DNA of 64,000 nt, taken from NCBI RefSeq assembly GCF_015644665.1, contig NZ_JADOBQ010000001.1, positions 1,116,001-1,180,000 of the forward strand, read 5' to 3'. This stretch comes from Roseobacter sp. MH60115. Its GTDB lineage: Bacteria; Pseudomonadota; Alphaproteobacteria; Rhodobacterales; Rhodobacteraceae. The translations under genes and the position numbers were made by a program. The notes beneath the pieces are model-generated. The model saw nothing but the letters and a program-made list of their open reading frames with translations. It ran no database searches and had not been told where the DNA came from. Within the stretch, counting starts at the first letter, position 1. Every line of letters begins with the position of its first letter. Below are positions 51,284-60,794 of the stretch, piece by piece.

Positions 51284-52450
51284 TCAGCGTGGCCGCTTAG
51301 CAGCCCAGATGACGGCGCCGGTAATGACTGCCCAGAATGCCCCGCTGATGCCGAAGAGGCTCATACCGCTTGCCGCGATGAGAAAGGTCAGTGCAGGCGC
51401 TTCCAGGTTTTTTGGCTCTCCAAAAGCGGCGGTGAGCGCGCCAACAAGGGCGGGGATCAGCGCGAGACCCGCGACAGCGGTGATCAGCGCCGCAGGGGCA
51501 AGGGCCGCGATTGACGTCACGATCCCGGCGACGCAGGCCAGCCCGATATAGGCCAGTCCCGACACAATCGCGGATGTGTACCTTGTGTCGGGGTCGCGGC
51601 CCGCATCCTCCCCCGCCATCATCGCCGCCGTGATCGCCGACATGTTGACGGGGATCGCCCCAAAGGGCGCGGCCAGCAGGCTAACCCCGCCGGTGCGCCG
51701 GATAAGCGGCGACCGCTCGACCTTGTAGCCATTCAGTTCCAGAACGGCAAAACCGGGGATGTTCTGCCCGGCCATGGTCACGAGATAGAGAGGAAGCGCC
51801 ACCGAGAAGATGGCTTGCAGCGTGAAGACCGGTGCAACCGGGGTCATTTCGGGAAGTAACGCGGGCGCACTCAGGGCGCTGCCAGCGGGAATATCCACGA
51901 CGAAGGCCAGCACCACGGCAAAAGCTGCAACCGCAAGCGGCATCGCGGCCAGCCTGTGCCAGACCAGTCCGGCCAACCACGCGATCAGAACAGGAAGGAC
52001 CAGCAACGGGATGTCTCCAAGCGCGAGGGCAGGGGCGAAGCAGAGCTTCAGCAAAACCCCTGCCAGCAAGCCGTTGGCAATGGGTTTGGGGATCGACGCC
52101 ACGACCTTTCCCAGGGCGGGTATCAGGCCGGTCAGCAGGATCATGATCGCACAGCAGATCAATGCGCCGACGGCCTCGCCAAACCCACCGGGCAACATCG
52201 CCGTGCTGGCCAGAAAGGCGGCCCCCGGTGTCGACCACGCCACCGCGGCGGGGATGCGGGTGACGGCGGGCAACCAGATGCTGCAAATCCCCATCGAAAT
52301 CGTCGCGAAAAACAACCCTGTCGCAGCCTGTTGATCATCCGCACCCATCGCAATCAACCCGGACAAGACAATCGCAAAGGACGCCGCATATCCAACGAAT
52401 GCGGCAAGCAAGCCCATGTAGATGGCCGAAAGAGAGATATCACGAAACAT
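51284..52450 (-). CDS. benE: BenE family benzoate/H+ symporter-like transporter
   Basis: The 388-residue membrane protein has about 12 hydrophobic helices with BenE features: IWLPAVTRIPAAVAWSTPGAAFLAS near the N-terminus (read in parts) and a middle MAGQNIPGFAVL, then FGAIPVNMSAITAAMMAGEDAGRD. The family imports benzoate or other small acids, though many members are distant. It lies downstream of the cupin, XRE and DAO genes on the same strand, so the real substrate may belong to that pathway. Confidence 0.87.
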   Translation of the reverse strand: MFRDISLSAIYMGLLAAFVGYAASFAIVLSGLIAMGADDQQAATGLFFATISMGICSIWLPAVTRIPAAVAWSTPGAAFLASTAMLPGGFGEAVGALICCAIMILLTGLIPALGKVVASIPKPIANGLLAGVLLKLCFAPALALGDIPLLVLPVLIAWLAGLVWHRLAAMPLAVAAFAVVLAFVVDIPAGSALSAPALLPEMTPVAPVFTLQAIFSVALPLYLVTMAGQNIPGFAVLELNGYKVERSPLIRRTGGVSLLAAPFGAIPVNMSAITAAMMAGEDAGRDPDTRYTSAIVSGLAYIGLACVAGIVTSIAALAPAALITAVAGLALIPALVGALTAAFGEPKNLEAPALTFLIAASGMSLFGISGAFWAVITGAVIWAAKRPR

Positions 52451-52495
52451 GGCTGACTGGTCCGGATTTGACTTTTTATGGGCGGGGTAGGCGCC

Positions 52496-52867
52496 TCATG
52501 CGCCCGCCGTATAGTCGCGGATCACGAAGTGCTTTGTCGTTTCCTCGATCACGTGCCAATCGCCGCGAAACCCGTTGGGGATCAGGAAAGACTCACCCGC
52601 TCTGAAGCTCCGCACGCGCCCGTCTTCGGAGATCAGTTCCACATGTCCGGATACGATGAAGCAGAATTCGTCGCGGTCAGAGAACGCGTGCCAGCGGCCC
52701 GGTGTGCTGGTCCACGTCCCGGCCATCAGCGTGCCATCCGGGCTTTGATGGCGCATCCGGGTGACGTGATGGGGGTCGCCCGCGACGACACGGTTGGGCA
52801 AATCCGCAAGCCGACGCGCGCCGGTCACCGGGGCATCCTGCGGAAATTCGATGATGTCATGGGTCAT
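52496..52867 (-). CDS. Cupin domain protein
   Basis: The 123-residue protein is a single-domain cupin: GTWTSTPGRWHAFSDRDEFCFIVSGHVELIS (motif 1, read in parts) and FRAGESFLIPNGFRGDWHV (motif 2). It belongs to the group often annotated as DUF861/ureidoglycine-type cupins. It is too small for a regulator and probably binds a small metabolite or acts as an isomerase. It lies between the XRE regulator and the BenE-like transporter. Confidence 0.85.
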   Translation of the reverse strand: MTHDIIEFPQDAPVTGARRLADLPNRVVAGDPHHVTRMRHQSPDGTLMAGTWTSTPGRWHAFSDRDEFCFIVSGHVELISEDGRVRSFRAGESFLIPNGFRGDWHVIEETTKHFVIRDYTAGA

Positions 52868-52903
52868 GTGGGTCTCTCTGCAATCGGAAAAGGACGGCTG
52901 GAA

Positions 52904-53527
52904 TTATCTCAGCATGGGGGGCGAGATGACCCAGATCACCTCTGTCTGTATATTGCCGTCGTTTCTCCAGGCATACTCAGTATCAGCGAACTGAAAGCTA
53001 TCGCCTGCCTCAAGGGTCAGTTCCGTGCCGTCGACTGTCAGGATCAATTGACCGCGGATCACAACGCCCCCTTCCTCGGTGGAGCGTGCGGGCACTTCCC
53101 GCTGCCCGGTGGACATTGGTTCGAAGATCGAGGTGAGGATCTCAAAACTGCCGCCGAGGCCGGGTGACAAGATCTCTTCCCGGAGCCCATTTTCCGACGA
53201 ACCGACTTGCACGCGATCAGCAACGCGGCGCACCAGTTTACGCTCTTCATCGCTCGGCTTGGACGCCCGAAAGAAGAACCGGACATCGAGATCAAAGAAG
53301 TCGGCGATGTCCGAGAGCACATGAACAGACGGGTCGATTTGCCCGCGCTCCAGCTGGCTCAGCCATCCGGTCGAGCGATCAATCGCGCTGGCCAATTGCT
53401 TGAGCGTGACGTCCCTGGCTTTGCGCATGGCGCGCACATCTGCACCGATAAACTGTCTGATCCTGCCTCCGATCCATCGGCGATTTCCGCGGCGACCTAT
53501 ACGGGGCACCTGACGCGCAAGGCGCAT
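52904..53527 (-). CDS. XRE family regulator with C-terminal cupin
   Basis: The 207-residue protein has an N-terminal helix-turn-helix (RAMRKARDVTLKQLASAIDRSTGWLSQLERG, read in parts) and a C-terminal cupin sensor (GGVVIRGQLILTVDGTELTLEAGDSFQFAD). Such HipB/PuuR-like regulators control amine and amino-acid catabolism. I start at ATG 53527 so that the first helix is complete; an in-frame upstream start adds an unconserved leader. It lies downstream of the DAO gene on the same strand. Confidence 0.87.
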   Translation of the reverse strand: MRLARQVPRIGRRGNRRWIGGRIRQFIGADVRAMRKARDVTLKQLASAIDRSTGWLSQLERGQIDPSVHVLSDIADFFDLDVRFFFRASKPSDEERKLVRRVADRVQVGSSENGLREEILSPGLGGSFEILTSIFEPMSTGQREVPARSTEEGGVVIRGQLILTVDGTELTLEAGDSFQFADTEYAWRNDGNIQTEVIWVISPPMLR

Positions 53528-53638
53528 CGAGCCACTGCAGACAACTGCCGCGCTGCCAGTAGACAATGAAGTAACGCAATCAGATTTCAATTTCCAGCGC
53601 CTCGGAGACCACTGATTTCAGCAGTGTGCATCCTGGCC

Positions 53639-55015
53639 TCACTCCACCCGATCGAGGATTTCAAAATATCGGTAGAGGGCATGCTGGCCCAAGCGGCGCA
53701 CCGGTCGCAACGGGTGGCTGGGGAGTGGAGAGTTGAAGATCGGGATATCGGGCTCGCTGACGCCTTTGCCCGAGATCAGATTGGCCAATTGCTGCGAGGC
53801 ATAGGCCGAGAAGGACACCCCATTCCCGCTGTAGCCTTGCGAATAGAAGATCTGTTGCTTCGGGTCAGGCTGCAGCACCCGGGGCATCATGTCGTGTGCG
53901 ATGTCCATCCAGCCGTGCCAAAAATACGGCGTCTCGATCCCTTTGAGGATCGGGAATTTTCGGGCAATGGCCTCTTGCACGATCTGCAGGTGCTTGGGGT
54001 TCTGCGCGTCCGTCCCGGTTATCGCACTGCGCGAGCCGATTTGCAGGCGGCCCTCGGGCAGGTAGCGGTAGTAGTACCGCAGCTTGCGCGAATCCGTGAA
54101 GATGATGTGCGAGTTGAACTTGCAGACCTCGATCTCTTCCTCGGTGAGCTTCCGTGTGACCACCGAATTGGCCATGATGGGCATGTTCTTGTAGCGCGTC
54201 AGCTTGTGCAGGTTCGGGCTGGTGTAGCCCGCGGTGCACACCCCCACGGCACGGGTGCGCACGGTGCCGCCGGGCGTTTGCAACGCGTGGACACCGTCTT
54301 TGGTGGTCCAGCCGGTCACGGGGCTGCTGGTGTAAATCTTTGCGCCGAGTTTCCGGGCCAGACGCGCATAGCCATAGCAAAGCTTCAAAGGTTGCACCGC
54401 GATGCCGACCGGTTCCAGCATAGCGCCCCAGGCTTCCTGATCGCCGACGAATTCGTCATGGACACGTTCCCGGCTGATCATCTGCGCGTCATAGCCGAAG
54501 ACTTCCCGGCAGATCTGCGCCTCTCCCTCCAGATAGCGGTAGGCATCGTGGCTATGGGCCACCAGCAAGTTGCCTTCCCCATGCGGGTCGCAGTCAATCT
54601 CGGGGTCTTCGGTCATGGCCCGAAAGACCTCGTAGCCTTCAAGACTGTTGCGATGCAGACGGCGCGCCATGTCGACGCCCCATTTCTTGATCCACTCGCT
54701 CCGGCTGAGGCGCCCCCAGGCCAGGTGGCCCTGGCCCCCATTGCGGCTGGTGCATCCCCAGCCGATCTGATTGGCCTCCAGAACAACGGCCTTGATGCCA
54801 TGCTCGCGTGCCAGAAAAAGTGCCGTGGCTGTCCCGGTAAAGCCGCCACCGATCAGGACAACATCCGCATCAATGTCGCCGCTGACCCGCCCGTCATCCT
54901 CGGGCGGCTTTCCGGCGGTCTTGACCCAGTAGCTGGGCGCATAATCCACACCCATGCCGGGCGTTTTGAATTTGAGAGGGTCGTATTTCGGATTGTAAGG
55001 CTGAAGATTGGACAT
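53639..55015 (-). CDS. FAD-dependent amine/amino-acid oxidoreductase (DAO family, PuuB/OrdL-like)
   Basis: The 458-residue protein has a roughly 45-residue leader, then the FAD motif VVLIGGGFTGTATALFLA, GWGCTSRNGGQGH (covalent or isoalloxazine-side region of the PuuB group) and YSQGYSGNGVSFSAYASQQLANLI near the end. PuuB/OrdL-like enzymes oxidise gamma-glutamylputrescine or similar amines. Start at 55015 fits family length; an in-frame ATG at 55066 adds a signal-like but unsupported extension. The neighbouring XRE-cupin regulator suits an amine pathway. Confidence 0.87.
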   Translation of the reverse strand: MSNLQPYNPKYDPLKFKTPGMGVDYAPSYWVKTAGKPPEDDGRVSGDIDADVVLIGGGFTGTATALFLAREHGIKAVVLEANQIGWGCTSRNGGQGHLAWGRLSRSEWIKKWGVDMARRLHRNSLEGYEVFRAMTEDPEIDCDPHGEGNLLVAHSHDAYRYLEGEAQICREVFGYDAQMISRERVHDEFVGDQEAWGAMLEPVGIAVQPLKLCYGYARLARKLGAKIYTSSPVTGWTTKDGVHALQTPGGTVRTRAVGVCTAGYTSPNLHKLTRYKNMPIMANSVVTRKLTEEEIEVCKFNSHIIFTDSRKLRYYYRYLPEGRLQIGSRSAITGTDAQNPKHLQIVQEAIARKFPILKGIETPYFWHGWMDIAHDMMPRVLQPDPKQQIFYSQGYSGNGVSFSAYASQQLANLISGKGVSEPDIPIFNSPLPSHPLRPVRRLGQHALYRYFEILDRVE

Positions 55016-55078
55016 GGCTTTGCCTATGGATTGAAGAAAGGAAGGCACCCGCTGACGCATCCCCATGACTTGAGAGCG

Positions 55079-55096
55079 CGGTGGCTTGCGCCACCG
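55079..55096 (-). terminator. Hairpin downstream of SnoaL-like gene
   Basis: CGGTGGC-TTGC-GCCACCG is a perfect 7-bp stem between the SnoaL-like gene and the DAO gene. It has no T run and may only lower readthrough. Confidence 0.4.
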
Positions 55097-55141
55097 GCAA
55101 TCCGGGCTGGGGGGCGGATAGGGGGTCGGTTTAGGGGGCGG

Positions 55142-55522
55142 TCAGGCGGCCTTTAGAGCCGGTCTGTTCTTGCGGAAGGCCCGCTTGCTTGCGATCTTTC
55201 CATCCTTGAGTGTGAACAGATCGACGCTGTCCGCGTGTTGCCGCGTGCCATCGGGGTTCGTGGCGATGAACGTGCATTCGGACACAACCCGTTCAGGCGT
55301 GAAAAGGAAGTAGCTTTCATTGCGCCACTGCACATCGGGCATTGTGCCCCAGGTGGCTTCAAACTGCGTACGCACTGCGTCTTTGCCTTCAATCCGCGTG
55401 CCGTGCGCGTTGTCGCCGGAGACTGTCTCAAAGATCACATCATCATGAAAATAGGACATGACGTCGTCGATGTCATGGCGGTTGAACGCCCGAAACAGCG
55501 TGTCAAAATCATCTCTCGTCAT
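55142..55522 (-). CDS. SnoaL-like / NTF2 family protein
   Basis: The 126-residue protein has an NTF2-like cone fold: LFRAFNRHDIDDVMSYFHDDVIFETVSG (read in parts), GKDAVRTQFEATW, and SVDLFTLKDGKIASKRAFRKNRP. It is cytoplasmic, with no signal peptide. Its role could be isomerase, hydrolase or binding protein. It lies upstream of the DAO gene on the same strand, with an AT-rich promoter region before it. Confidence 0.85.
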   Translation of the reverse strand: MTRDDFDTLFRAFNRHDIDDVMSYFHDDVIFETVSGDNAHGTRIEGKDAVRTQFEATWGTMPDVQWRNESYFLFTPERVVSECTFIATNPDGTRQHADSVDLFTLKDGKIASKRAFRKNRPALKAA

Positions 55523-56049
55523 CTGGCATACATCCTTCGCATTTTCCTATGGCAACGAAAGAATCGAACCGTCGCCACATTGCACGCGCATCAATATTAC
55601 TTTTGAAATGAAATAATCAACCTCAAATTTCATTTTTGTTGAATATATAATCATAATTTTCATTTTGACCGCAGTGTCATGAGCGCGGTTCGGCAAAGTG
55701 TCCGCTTCAGAGAGCGTACCCATGTTGCCTGATTGACGGTTGTAGCAGTCCCGCATCACCTCATTTCTCCTGGCTAAAGTCCGAGAATGGGCCCTTGGCG
55801 GCAACAGGTGCCGGAGAGGTCTGCGTGACATTGAATGCGCTTGCGGATGCTCCGAGCCAGACGAATAAGATCAAGTGATGGGCAAGACATCACGGGACGC
55901 CGTGCCACCACCTAAGGCCGCTTCGGGACAGATTCAGATGATGCAGTTCAGACCGATGTCGGCAAACTGTATCGGCAGTGCTGCTCGCCTCTGCGTAGCA
56001 CTGATCCATTGCTATCGGTTTGGGCAGGCAGAAAACGCAGGTTTTCCGC
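55523..56049. other. Gene-free stretch with AT-rich island
   Basis: These 527 bases lie upstream of the SnoaL-like gene and downstream of the GcvT-fused gene. Bases 55591-55670 contain only 16 G or C in 80, far below the surroundings, and likely hold the promoter of the SnoaL-like gene. The rest contains no supported gene. Confidence 0.55.
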
Positions 56050-58485
56050 TCAGGCTCGCATCCGACTGAAATTGGGATCATAAGGCGATTTTTCAATGAC
56101 TTCGGCGGCTGTGTGCTCTCCACATAAGTCCAGGACCATTTGCTGACCGGTTTCGGCATATTCAGGCTCCACAAACGCGTAGGCGAGGTTCATGCCAACT
56201 CGGTGTCCCCAGTGGCCAGAGGTGACCGTGCCTATGACTCGGTTCCCTTGCATCAGGGATGCGCCGGGGTGCGCCGGGAAGCGTTGCGTGTCGATTGCGA
56301 GGGTCACGAGCCGTTTGTTCGGTTCATCTTTTTGGCGCCCAAGTAGCGCTCTGCGACCCACAAATTCACCCTTGTCGAGTTTCACGAAACGATCCAGCGC
56401 GGTCTCGAACGGGTCAAATTCGGTCAGCAGATCCGCTTTCCAGTGCAGGAAGCCTTTTTCCATGCGCATGGACTCGACCGCTCGGGCGCCAAAGAGCTTG
56501 AGCCCGTGCGCCTCACCCGCCGCGCGCAGAGCCAGGTAGGCTGCATAGAGCGAGGCGTTGGGGACGTGGATTTCGTAGGCCAATTCACCCGAGAAGCTGA
56601 CACCCATGACCGTCGCTGGCGCAAACCCGATGTGGCATTCCCGTACCGACAGCCATGGGAACGCCTCGCGGGACCAGTCTCCGCGGGCGCAGTCCGACAA
56701 CACGGCCCGCGCCTTTGGCCCCGCAAGGACGAGGATGGTCTGGTCGTTGGTCAGACTGCGCAGGTGCACATCCTCATCCGGTCCGATGTTGGCTGTCAGC
56801 CAGTCCATGTCGTGATATTCCGAGGCTGCGGCCGAACCATACCAGATGCGCCCCGGGCCTCGATGCGACGCCGGAAGGTTGGCGATGGTCGCCTCGCACT
56901 TGATGGTGCCGTGATGGTTCAGGAGGTAGCCGAGCCCCACGCGGCCTTCTCGTTTTTGCACCGTGCCGCAGATCATCCGGTCGAGGAACCAATGGGCGTC
57001 CCGGCCCGTGATTTCGATCCGGTTGAAGCCGTTGACCTCGGTCAGCCCCACATGTTCGGCCAGATTGCGCACTTCTGCGGCGACCAGATCGAAGGTTTCG
57101 TCGAACCCAAAGCTGGGCGTGAAATGAAAGTCGGGATTTGGCTTGAGATAGTCCACCCGTTCCCAGCCGTTCACCACCGTGAAATCCGCGCGCTCGGCGG
57201 CCAGCACCGGGGTCAGCGGTGTCGTCTTTGCCGGGCGTCCGGCAGGTCTGTGCTCGTGGGGAAAGTGAAACCGGAACTCGTTCTGATAGTCCTCGATCGC
57301 CTTGAGAGCCGTCAATTCGACAGTCGCATGCGCGGTAAAACGGCGCGGATCGATCACCCAGGTATCGTAGCAAGCCTCGCCATGGACGATCTGCTGCGCC
57401 AGCAGCCAACCGTGCCCACCGCCTTCGCCAAGCCCCGCACGCAACCCGATGATGCAATAGGCATTGCGCTTTCCCGGGATCGGTCCGACCAGAGGCGCGC
57501 CGTCAATGGTATAGGTGATCGGTCCGTTGACGACGCGCTTGATACCAACCTCCGCCAGCACTGGCATGCGTTGGAACGCGCCTTCGAGCACCTCCATGAC
57601 CCGGTCGAGGTCGTCCGGACAAAGATCGTTGGAGAAGTCCGGGCTGATCCCGTCCAGCCCCCATGTCTTGCAGTCCTGTTCGTAGAAGCCGACCAGCAGG
57701 CCGTTCTTTTCCTGCCGGGAGTAGTAATCGCTGATCGGACAGCGCAGCAGGGGCATCCGGTGACCTGCCTCGGAGATGGCCGCGATGTCCTCGGTGACGA
57801 AATACTGGTGTTCCAACGCGGCGACGGGATGCTGCACGCCCATCATCGCTCCCACCTCATTCACCCGGTATCCACAGGCATTCACGACCACGTCGCAGTC
57901 GATATCACCTTTGTCGGTATGAACGGTCCAGGTGTCATCCTCGTGCTGGGTCAGACCTGTCACTGAAGTATGACGATAGACGTCCGCCCCGGCCTTGCGG
58001 GCATGAAAGGCCAATGCTTGGCACAGCTGGGCAGGGTCGATGTCTCCGTCTTCGCCGTCCCACAGCCCGCCAAGGAGGTTCTCCGTCGAGATAAGCGGAT
58101 GGCGGCGGGCGCATTCGGCGGCGTCTATCACCTCATAGTCAACGCCCATCCCCCGCGCCATTGACGCAAAATGCCGATACCCCTGCATTTGCCCTTCTGT
58201 ATTGGCCAGCCGGATACCACCGTCGCCGTGGTGGTAGCCCACGGGATAGTCCGGGTCGTCGCGCAGTTTCTTGTAAAGCGCGATGGAGTGGGATTTGAGA
58301 CCAACCATGGTCTGGGTCATCCCGAAGTTCGTGACCTGCGCCGCCGAATGCCAAGTCGTGCCGCTGGTCAACTCGTCCCGCTCGATCAATACAACGTCGG
58401 TCCAGCCTTCCTCGCAGAGGTGGTAGAGCGTCGAGCAGCCTGCGATGCCGCCACCGATGACAACGGCCTTGGTTCTGGACTTCAT
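56050..58485 (-). CDS. FAD-dependent oxidoreductase fused to GcvT (dimethylglycine dehydrogenase-like)
   Basis: The 811-residue protein has an N-terminal DAO-type FAD domain (AVVIGGGIAGCSTLYHL; ELTSGTTWHSAAQV with the His of covalent flavinylation), an FAO_M linker region, and a C-terminal GcvT folate-binding domain with GVSFSGELAYEIHVP, ESMRMEKGFLHW and a final barrel segment. Dimethylglycine and sarcosine dehydrogenases of this layout demethylate their substrate and pass the one-carbon unit to tetrahydrofolate. Rhodobacteraceae carry many paralogues with different N-methyl substrates. It is divergent from a LysR gene. Confidence 0.9.
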   Translation of the reverse strand: MKSRTKAVVIGGGIAGCSTLYHLCEEGWTDVVLIERDELTSGTTWHSAAQVTNFGMTQTMVGLKSHSIALYKKLRDDPDYPVGYHHGDGGIRLANTEGQMQGYRHFASMARGMGVDYEVIDAAECARRHPLISTENLLGGLWDGEDGDIDPAQLCQALAFHARKAGADVYRHTSVTGLTQHEDDTWTVHTDKGDIDCDVVVNACGYRVNEVGAMMGVQHPVAALEHQYFVTEDIAAISEAGHRMPLLRCPISDYYSRQEKNGLLVGFYEQDCKTWGLDGISPDFSNDLCPDDLDRVMEVLEGAFQRMPVLAEVGIKRVVNGPITYTIDGAPLVGPIPGKRNAYCIIGLRAGLGEGGGHGWLLAQQIVHGEACYDTWVIDPRRFTAHATVELTALKAIEDYQNEFRFHFPHEHRPAGRPAKTTPLTPVLAAERADFTVVNGWERVDYLKPNPDFHFTPSFGFDETFDLVAAEVRNLAEHVGLTEVNGFNRIEITGRDAHWFLDRMICGTVQKREGRVGLGYLLNHHGTIKCEATIANLPASHRGPGRIWYGSAAASEYHDMDWLTANIGPDEDVHLRSLTNDQTILVLAGPKARAVLSDCARGDWSREAFPWLSVRECHIGFAPATVMGVSFSGELAYEIHVPNASLYAAYLALRAAGEAHGLKLFGARAVESMRMEKGFLHWKADLLTEFDPFETALDRFVKLDKGEFVGRRALLGRQKDEPNKRLVTLAIDTQRFPAHPGASLMQGNRVIGTVTSGHWGHRVGMNLAYAFVEPEYAETGQQMVLDLCGEHTAAEVIEKSPYDPNFSRMRA

Positions 58486-58554
58486 GACATTCTTTCCCTT
58501 GCCGCGACTGCAGACATATTGGCAGGAGTTACATGCTTTGAAAAACAGAGATAT

Positions 58555-58565
58555 AAGTTAAACTT
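58555..58565. promoter_or_regulatory. Candidate LysR operator
   Basis: AAGTT-A-AACTT is a perfect short palindrome inside the 105-base divergent region between the GcvT-fused oxidoreductase gene and the LysR gene. Flanking bases (GATAT/ATC) extend it imperfectly. LysR proteins bind such sites; inference. Confidence 0.4.
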
Positions 58566-58590
58566 CATCCGAAAATCAGAGGTATTACAG

Positions 58591-59520
58591 ATGAGACTGT
58601 CCCTTCGTGCAATGCGCTATATTCAGGCGGCTCTCCAGCAGGGCAGCATCTCGGCTGCGGCTGAGGTGATGAATGTCGCGCCATCGGCCATCGCAACGGC
58701 CCTAACACAGGCGGAGGAGACCTTTGGTATGGTCCTGGTGACGCGTGCAAGGGCCAAGGGTGTCTTCCCGACGACCGCTGGCCGCGAGGTCCAGCGCCGG
58801 ATCGAAGACCTTTTGGAACGTTATGACAACTTGCTGACTGACATTTCCGACCTGCGTGCGGGTGTTTCAGGCACCTTGGCCATTGGGTACAATGCGCCGA
58901 TTGCACCGGCCTTCCTGCCGGCCATAACCAGCCGGCTTCTCGAAGCGCATCCCGACGTGACCCTCTCTTTTTTCGAAGGCGACAACACGTCCGTGCGGGC
59001 GGGTTTGATTGACGGGCTTTTTGATGTGATCCTGTTTGTCGAGGAAGTGCCGAACCCGCAGGTCGCCACTCTACCACTGATCTTTGCACCCACCTATTGC
59101 CTATGCCCTGCACACCATAGACTGGCCCGGCAAAGCTCAGCATCCATCGTGGATGTTGCGCGTGAACCCCTCATTCTTCTCGATCGTCCCGCGGCGCGCA
59201 GTTATTACATGGAGCTTCTGACCCAAAGCGGCGCGCCATTTCGAATTGCCGCAACCACCAACTCAACCGAAATGGTGCGGTCGCTGGTTGCCGAAGGCTT
59301 GGGCGTTTCCCTCCTGAACATGCGCCCACGCGAGATCCCGGCCTATGCCGGCAAGCGTGTGCAATGCGTGCCGCTTGCAGGCGTATCCAATGGGGCGCAA
59401 CTTTCACTCGGCTTCGCGCCGGGGCCAAACCGACTTTCGACGCAACGCTTCATAGAAGTCTGCACTGCATTTTTTGACGGGCCGGACGGCGCAGATTTCA
59501 TCGTTGGTGACATGTTGTGA
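58591..59520 (+). CDS. LysR family transcriptional regulator
   Basis: The 309-residue protein has the N-terminal helix-turn-helix (ALQQGSISAAAEVMNVAPSAIATALTQAEE, read in parts) and a substrate domain with LAIGYNAPIAPAFLPAI and GVSLLNMRP. ATG 58591 is the family start; the open frame continues upstream into the divergent gene. It is the likely regulator of the GcvT-fused demethylating enzyme. Confidence 0.92.
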   Translation: MRLSLRAMRYIQAALQQGSISAAAEVMNVAPSAIATALTQAEETFGMVLVTRARAKGVFPTTAGREVQRRIEDLLERYDNLLTDISDLRAGVSGTLAIGYNAPIAPAFLPAITSRLLEAHPDVTLSFFEGDNTSVRAGLIDGLFDVILFVEEVPNPQVATLPLIFAPTYCLCPAHHRLARQSSASIVDVAREPLILLDRPAARSYYMELLTQSGAPFRIAATTNSTEMVRSLVAEGLGVSLLNMRPREIPAYAGKRVQCVPLAGVSNGAQLSLGFAPGPNRLSTQRFIEVCTAFFDGPDGADFIVGDML

Positions 59521-59800
59521 CACACGTTTACGACAGAACCACATAGCCGCGTGGACATTCAACTCGGCGGATCTCACAGCGAACTTGTCCGGCTCCATCC
59601 ACTCGCCAAATCTTCGGTCTCGCGGCTGCGGTGAAGGTTGGCAGAGTTGGTCACATCCGCAGCACATCATCTGCATGTTAAGTGGCCGCTTTGAGCTGTG
59701 CTTGATGCAGGACCTTGCGCCTCAGCTCCAGATACTGCGCTGTATTCTATGTCTTAAATGAGCAATTGCAACCGATGCTGCGATGTGCACGAACGACCGC

Positions 59801-60700
59801 TTAAGCACTGACGCGGAGGTGGACATCACACCAGTCGTGCACAGCATTGCAGAACTGCTCGACGCGGGCAGGGCGCTTCGTTCCCGATGCGAGAGCGAGA
59901 TTTACCGGCAAACGCGCTGCACGCAGGTCTGGTGCCGCATCAATCAGCATTCCATCTTCGAGGTCTGACGCGACGAACCAGCGCGGCATGATGGCGATGC
60001 CGACGCCCTGCATTGCGGCCTCATAGATAGCAAAAATATTATCGCTCGCCATTTTCGGCGTCACGGAAAACAGCAGCGGCGTTTCATTCCGATCAAACAG
60101 TTCGATCCGGTTCCCCTCGAACGGACCAAGCGTCAGCCAGGGCATTGCCTCCAGATCAATTCCAGCATGCCGCGCCAGGCATTCCGGCGTCCCGACGACA
60201 AGGCGCTCCACCCGCGCCAACTCACGGACGACGAGCGTATCATCCAGGACAGGACCGATCTTGAGCCAGCAGTCGCAGCCTTCCTCGGCAAAACGGATCG
60301 CGTCATCGCGCAGCCGCCAGTCGATGGTGATATTCGGGTTATCCTTCATGAACTTTGCGGCGGCCTTGACAAACAGGCCCTGGCCGAGGGCCACCGGCGC
60401 GATCACCCGGATCGTGCCTTTCGGCGCGTCATCCTTGCTATGACGGTCCTCAATTGCTTCCCACTCCCCGAGCATGCGTCGGGCATCTACCAACAGCGCT
60501 GAGCCATCTGGTGTGAGCGTCACGTCATGCGTGGTGCGGCGGACCAGCACGACCCCCAGGCGGCTCTCCAATGCGGCAAGCTGCCTGGAAACCGAAGGCT
60601 GCGATGTGCCCAGATCACGCGCGGCCCCGGAGAGTGATTGCCGCTCAGCGATCCGGACGAAGGTTTCAAGAAGGGCAAGGCGGTCAAAGCGGGTGCTCAT
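59801..60700 (-). CDS. LysR family transcriptional regulator
   Basis: The 299-residue protein has a classical LysR DNA-binding domain (FVRIAERQSLSGAARDLGTSQPSVSRQLAALES, read in parts) and an effector domain with IRVIAPVALGQGLFV and GVGIAIMPRWFV. It belongs to the CrgA-like group that often sits divergent from aldo/keto reductases, as here with 94 bases between. A 280-base gene-free stretch separates it from the previous LysR gene. Confidence 0.92.
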   Translation of the reverse strand: MSTRFDRLALLETFVRIAERQSLSGAARDLGTSQPSVSRQLAALESRLGVVLVRRTTHDVTLTPDGSALLVDARRMLGEWEAIEDRHSKDDAPKGTIRVIAPVALGQGLFVKAAAKFMKDNPNITIDWRLRDDAIRFAEEGCDCWLKIGPVLDDTLVVRELARVERLVVGTPECLARHAGIDLEAMPWLTLGPFEGNRIELFDRNETPLLFSVTPKMASDNIFAIYEAAMQGVGIAIMPRWFVASDLEDGMLIDAAPDLRAARLPVNLALASGTKRPARVEQFCNAVHDWCDVHLRVSA

Positions 60701-60794
60701 ACGTTCAACGTATAGCAGTTTTTCTTGTCATGCTACTACCGTCACTCTCGCTGGTGAGTATGTTTCTTTCAACGGAAACGAAAGGAACCAAGAC

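Noticed and set aside
53624-58170. Long plus-strand frames opposite the DAO and GcvT-fused genes
   Set aside because: They are shadows of strong minus-strand genes and have no motif of their own.
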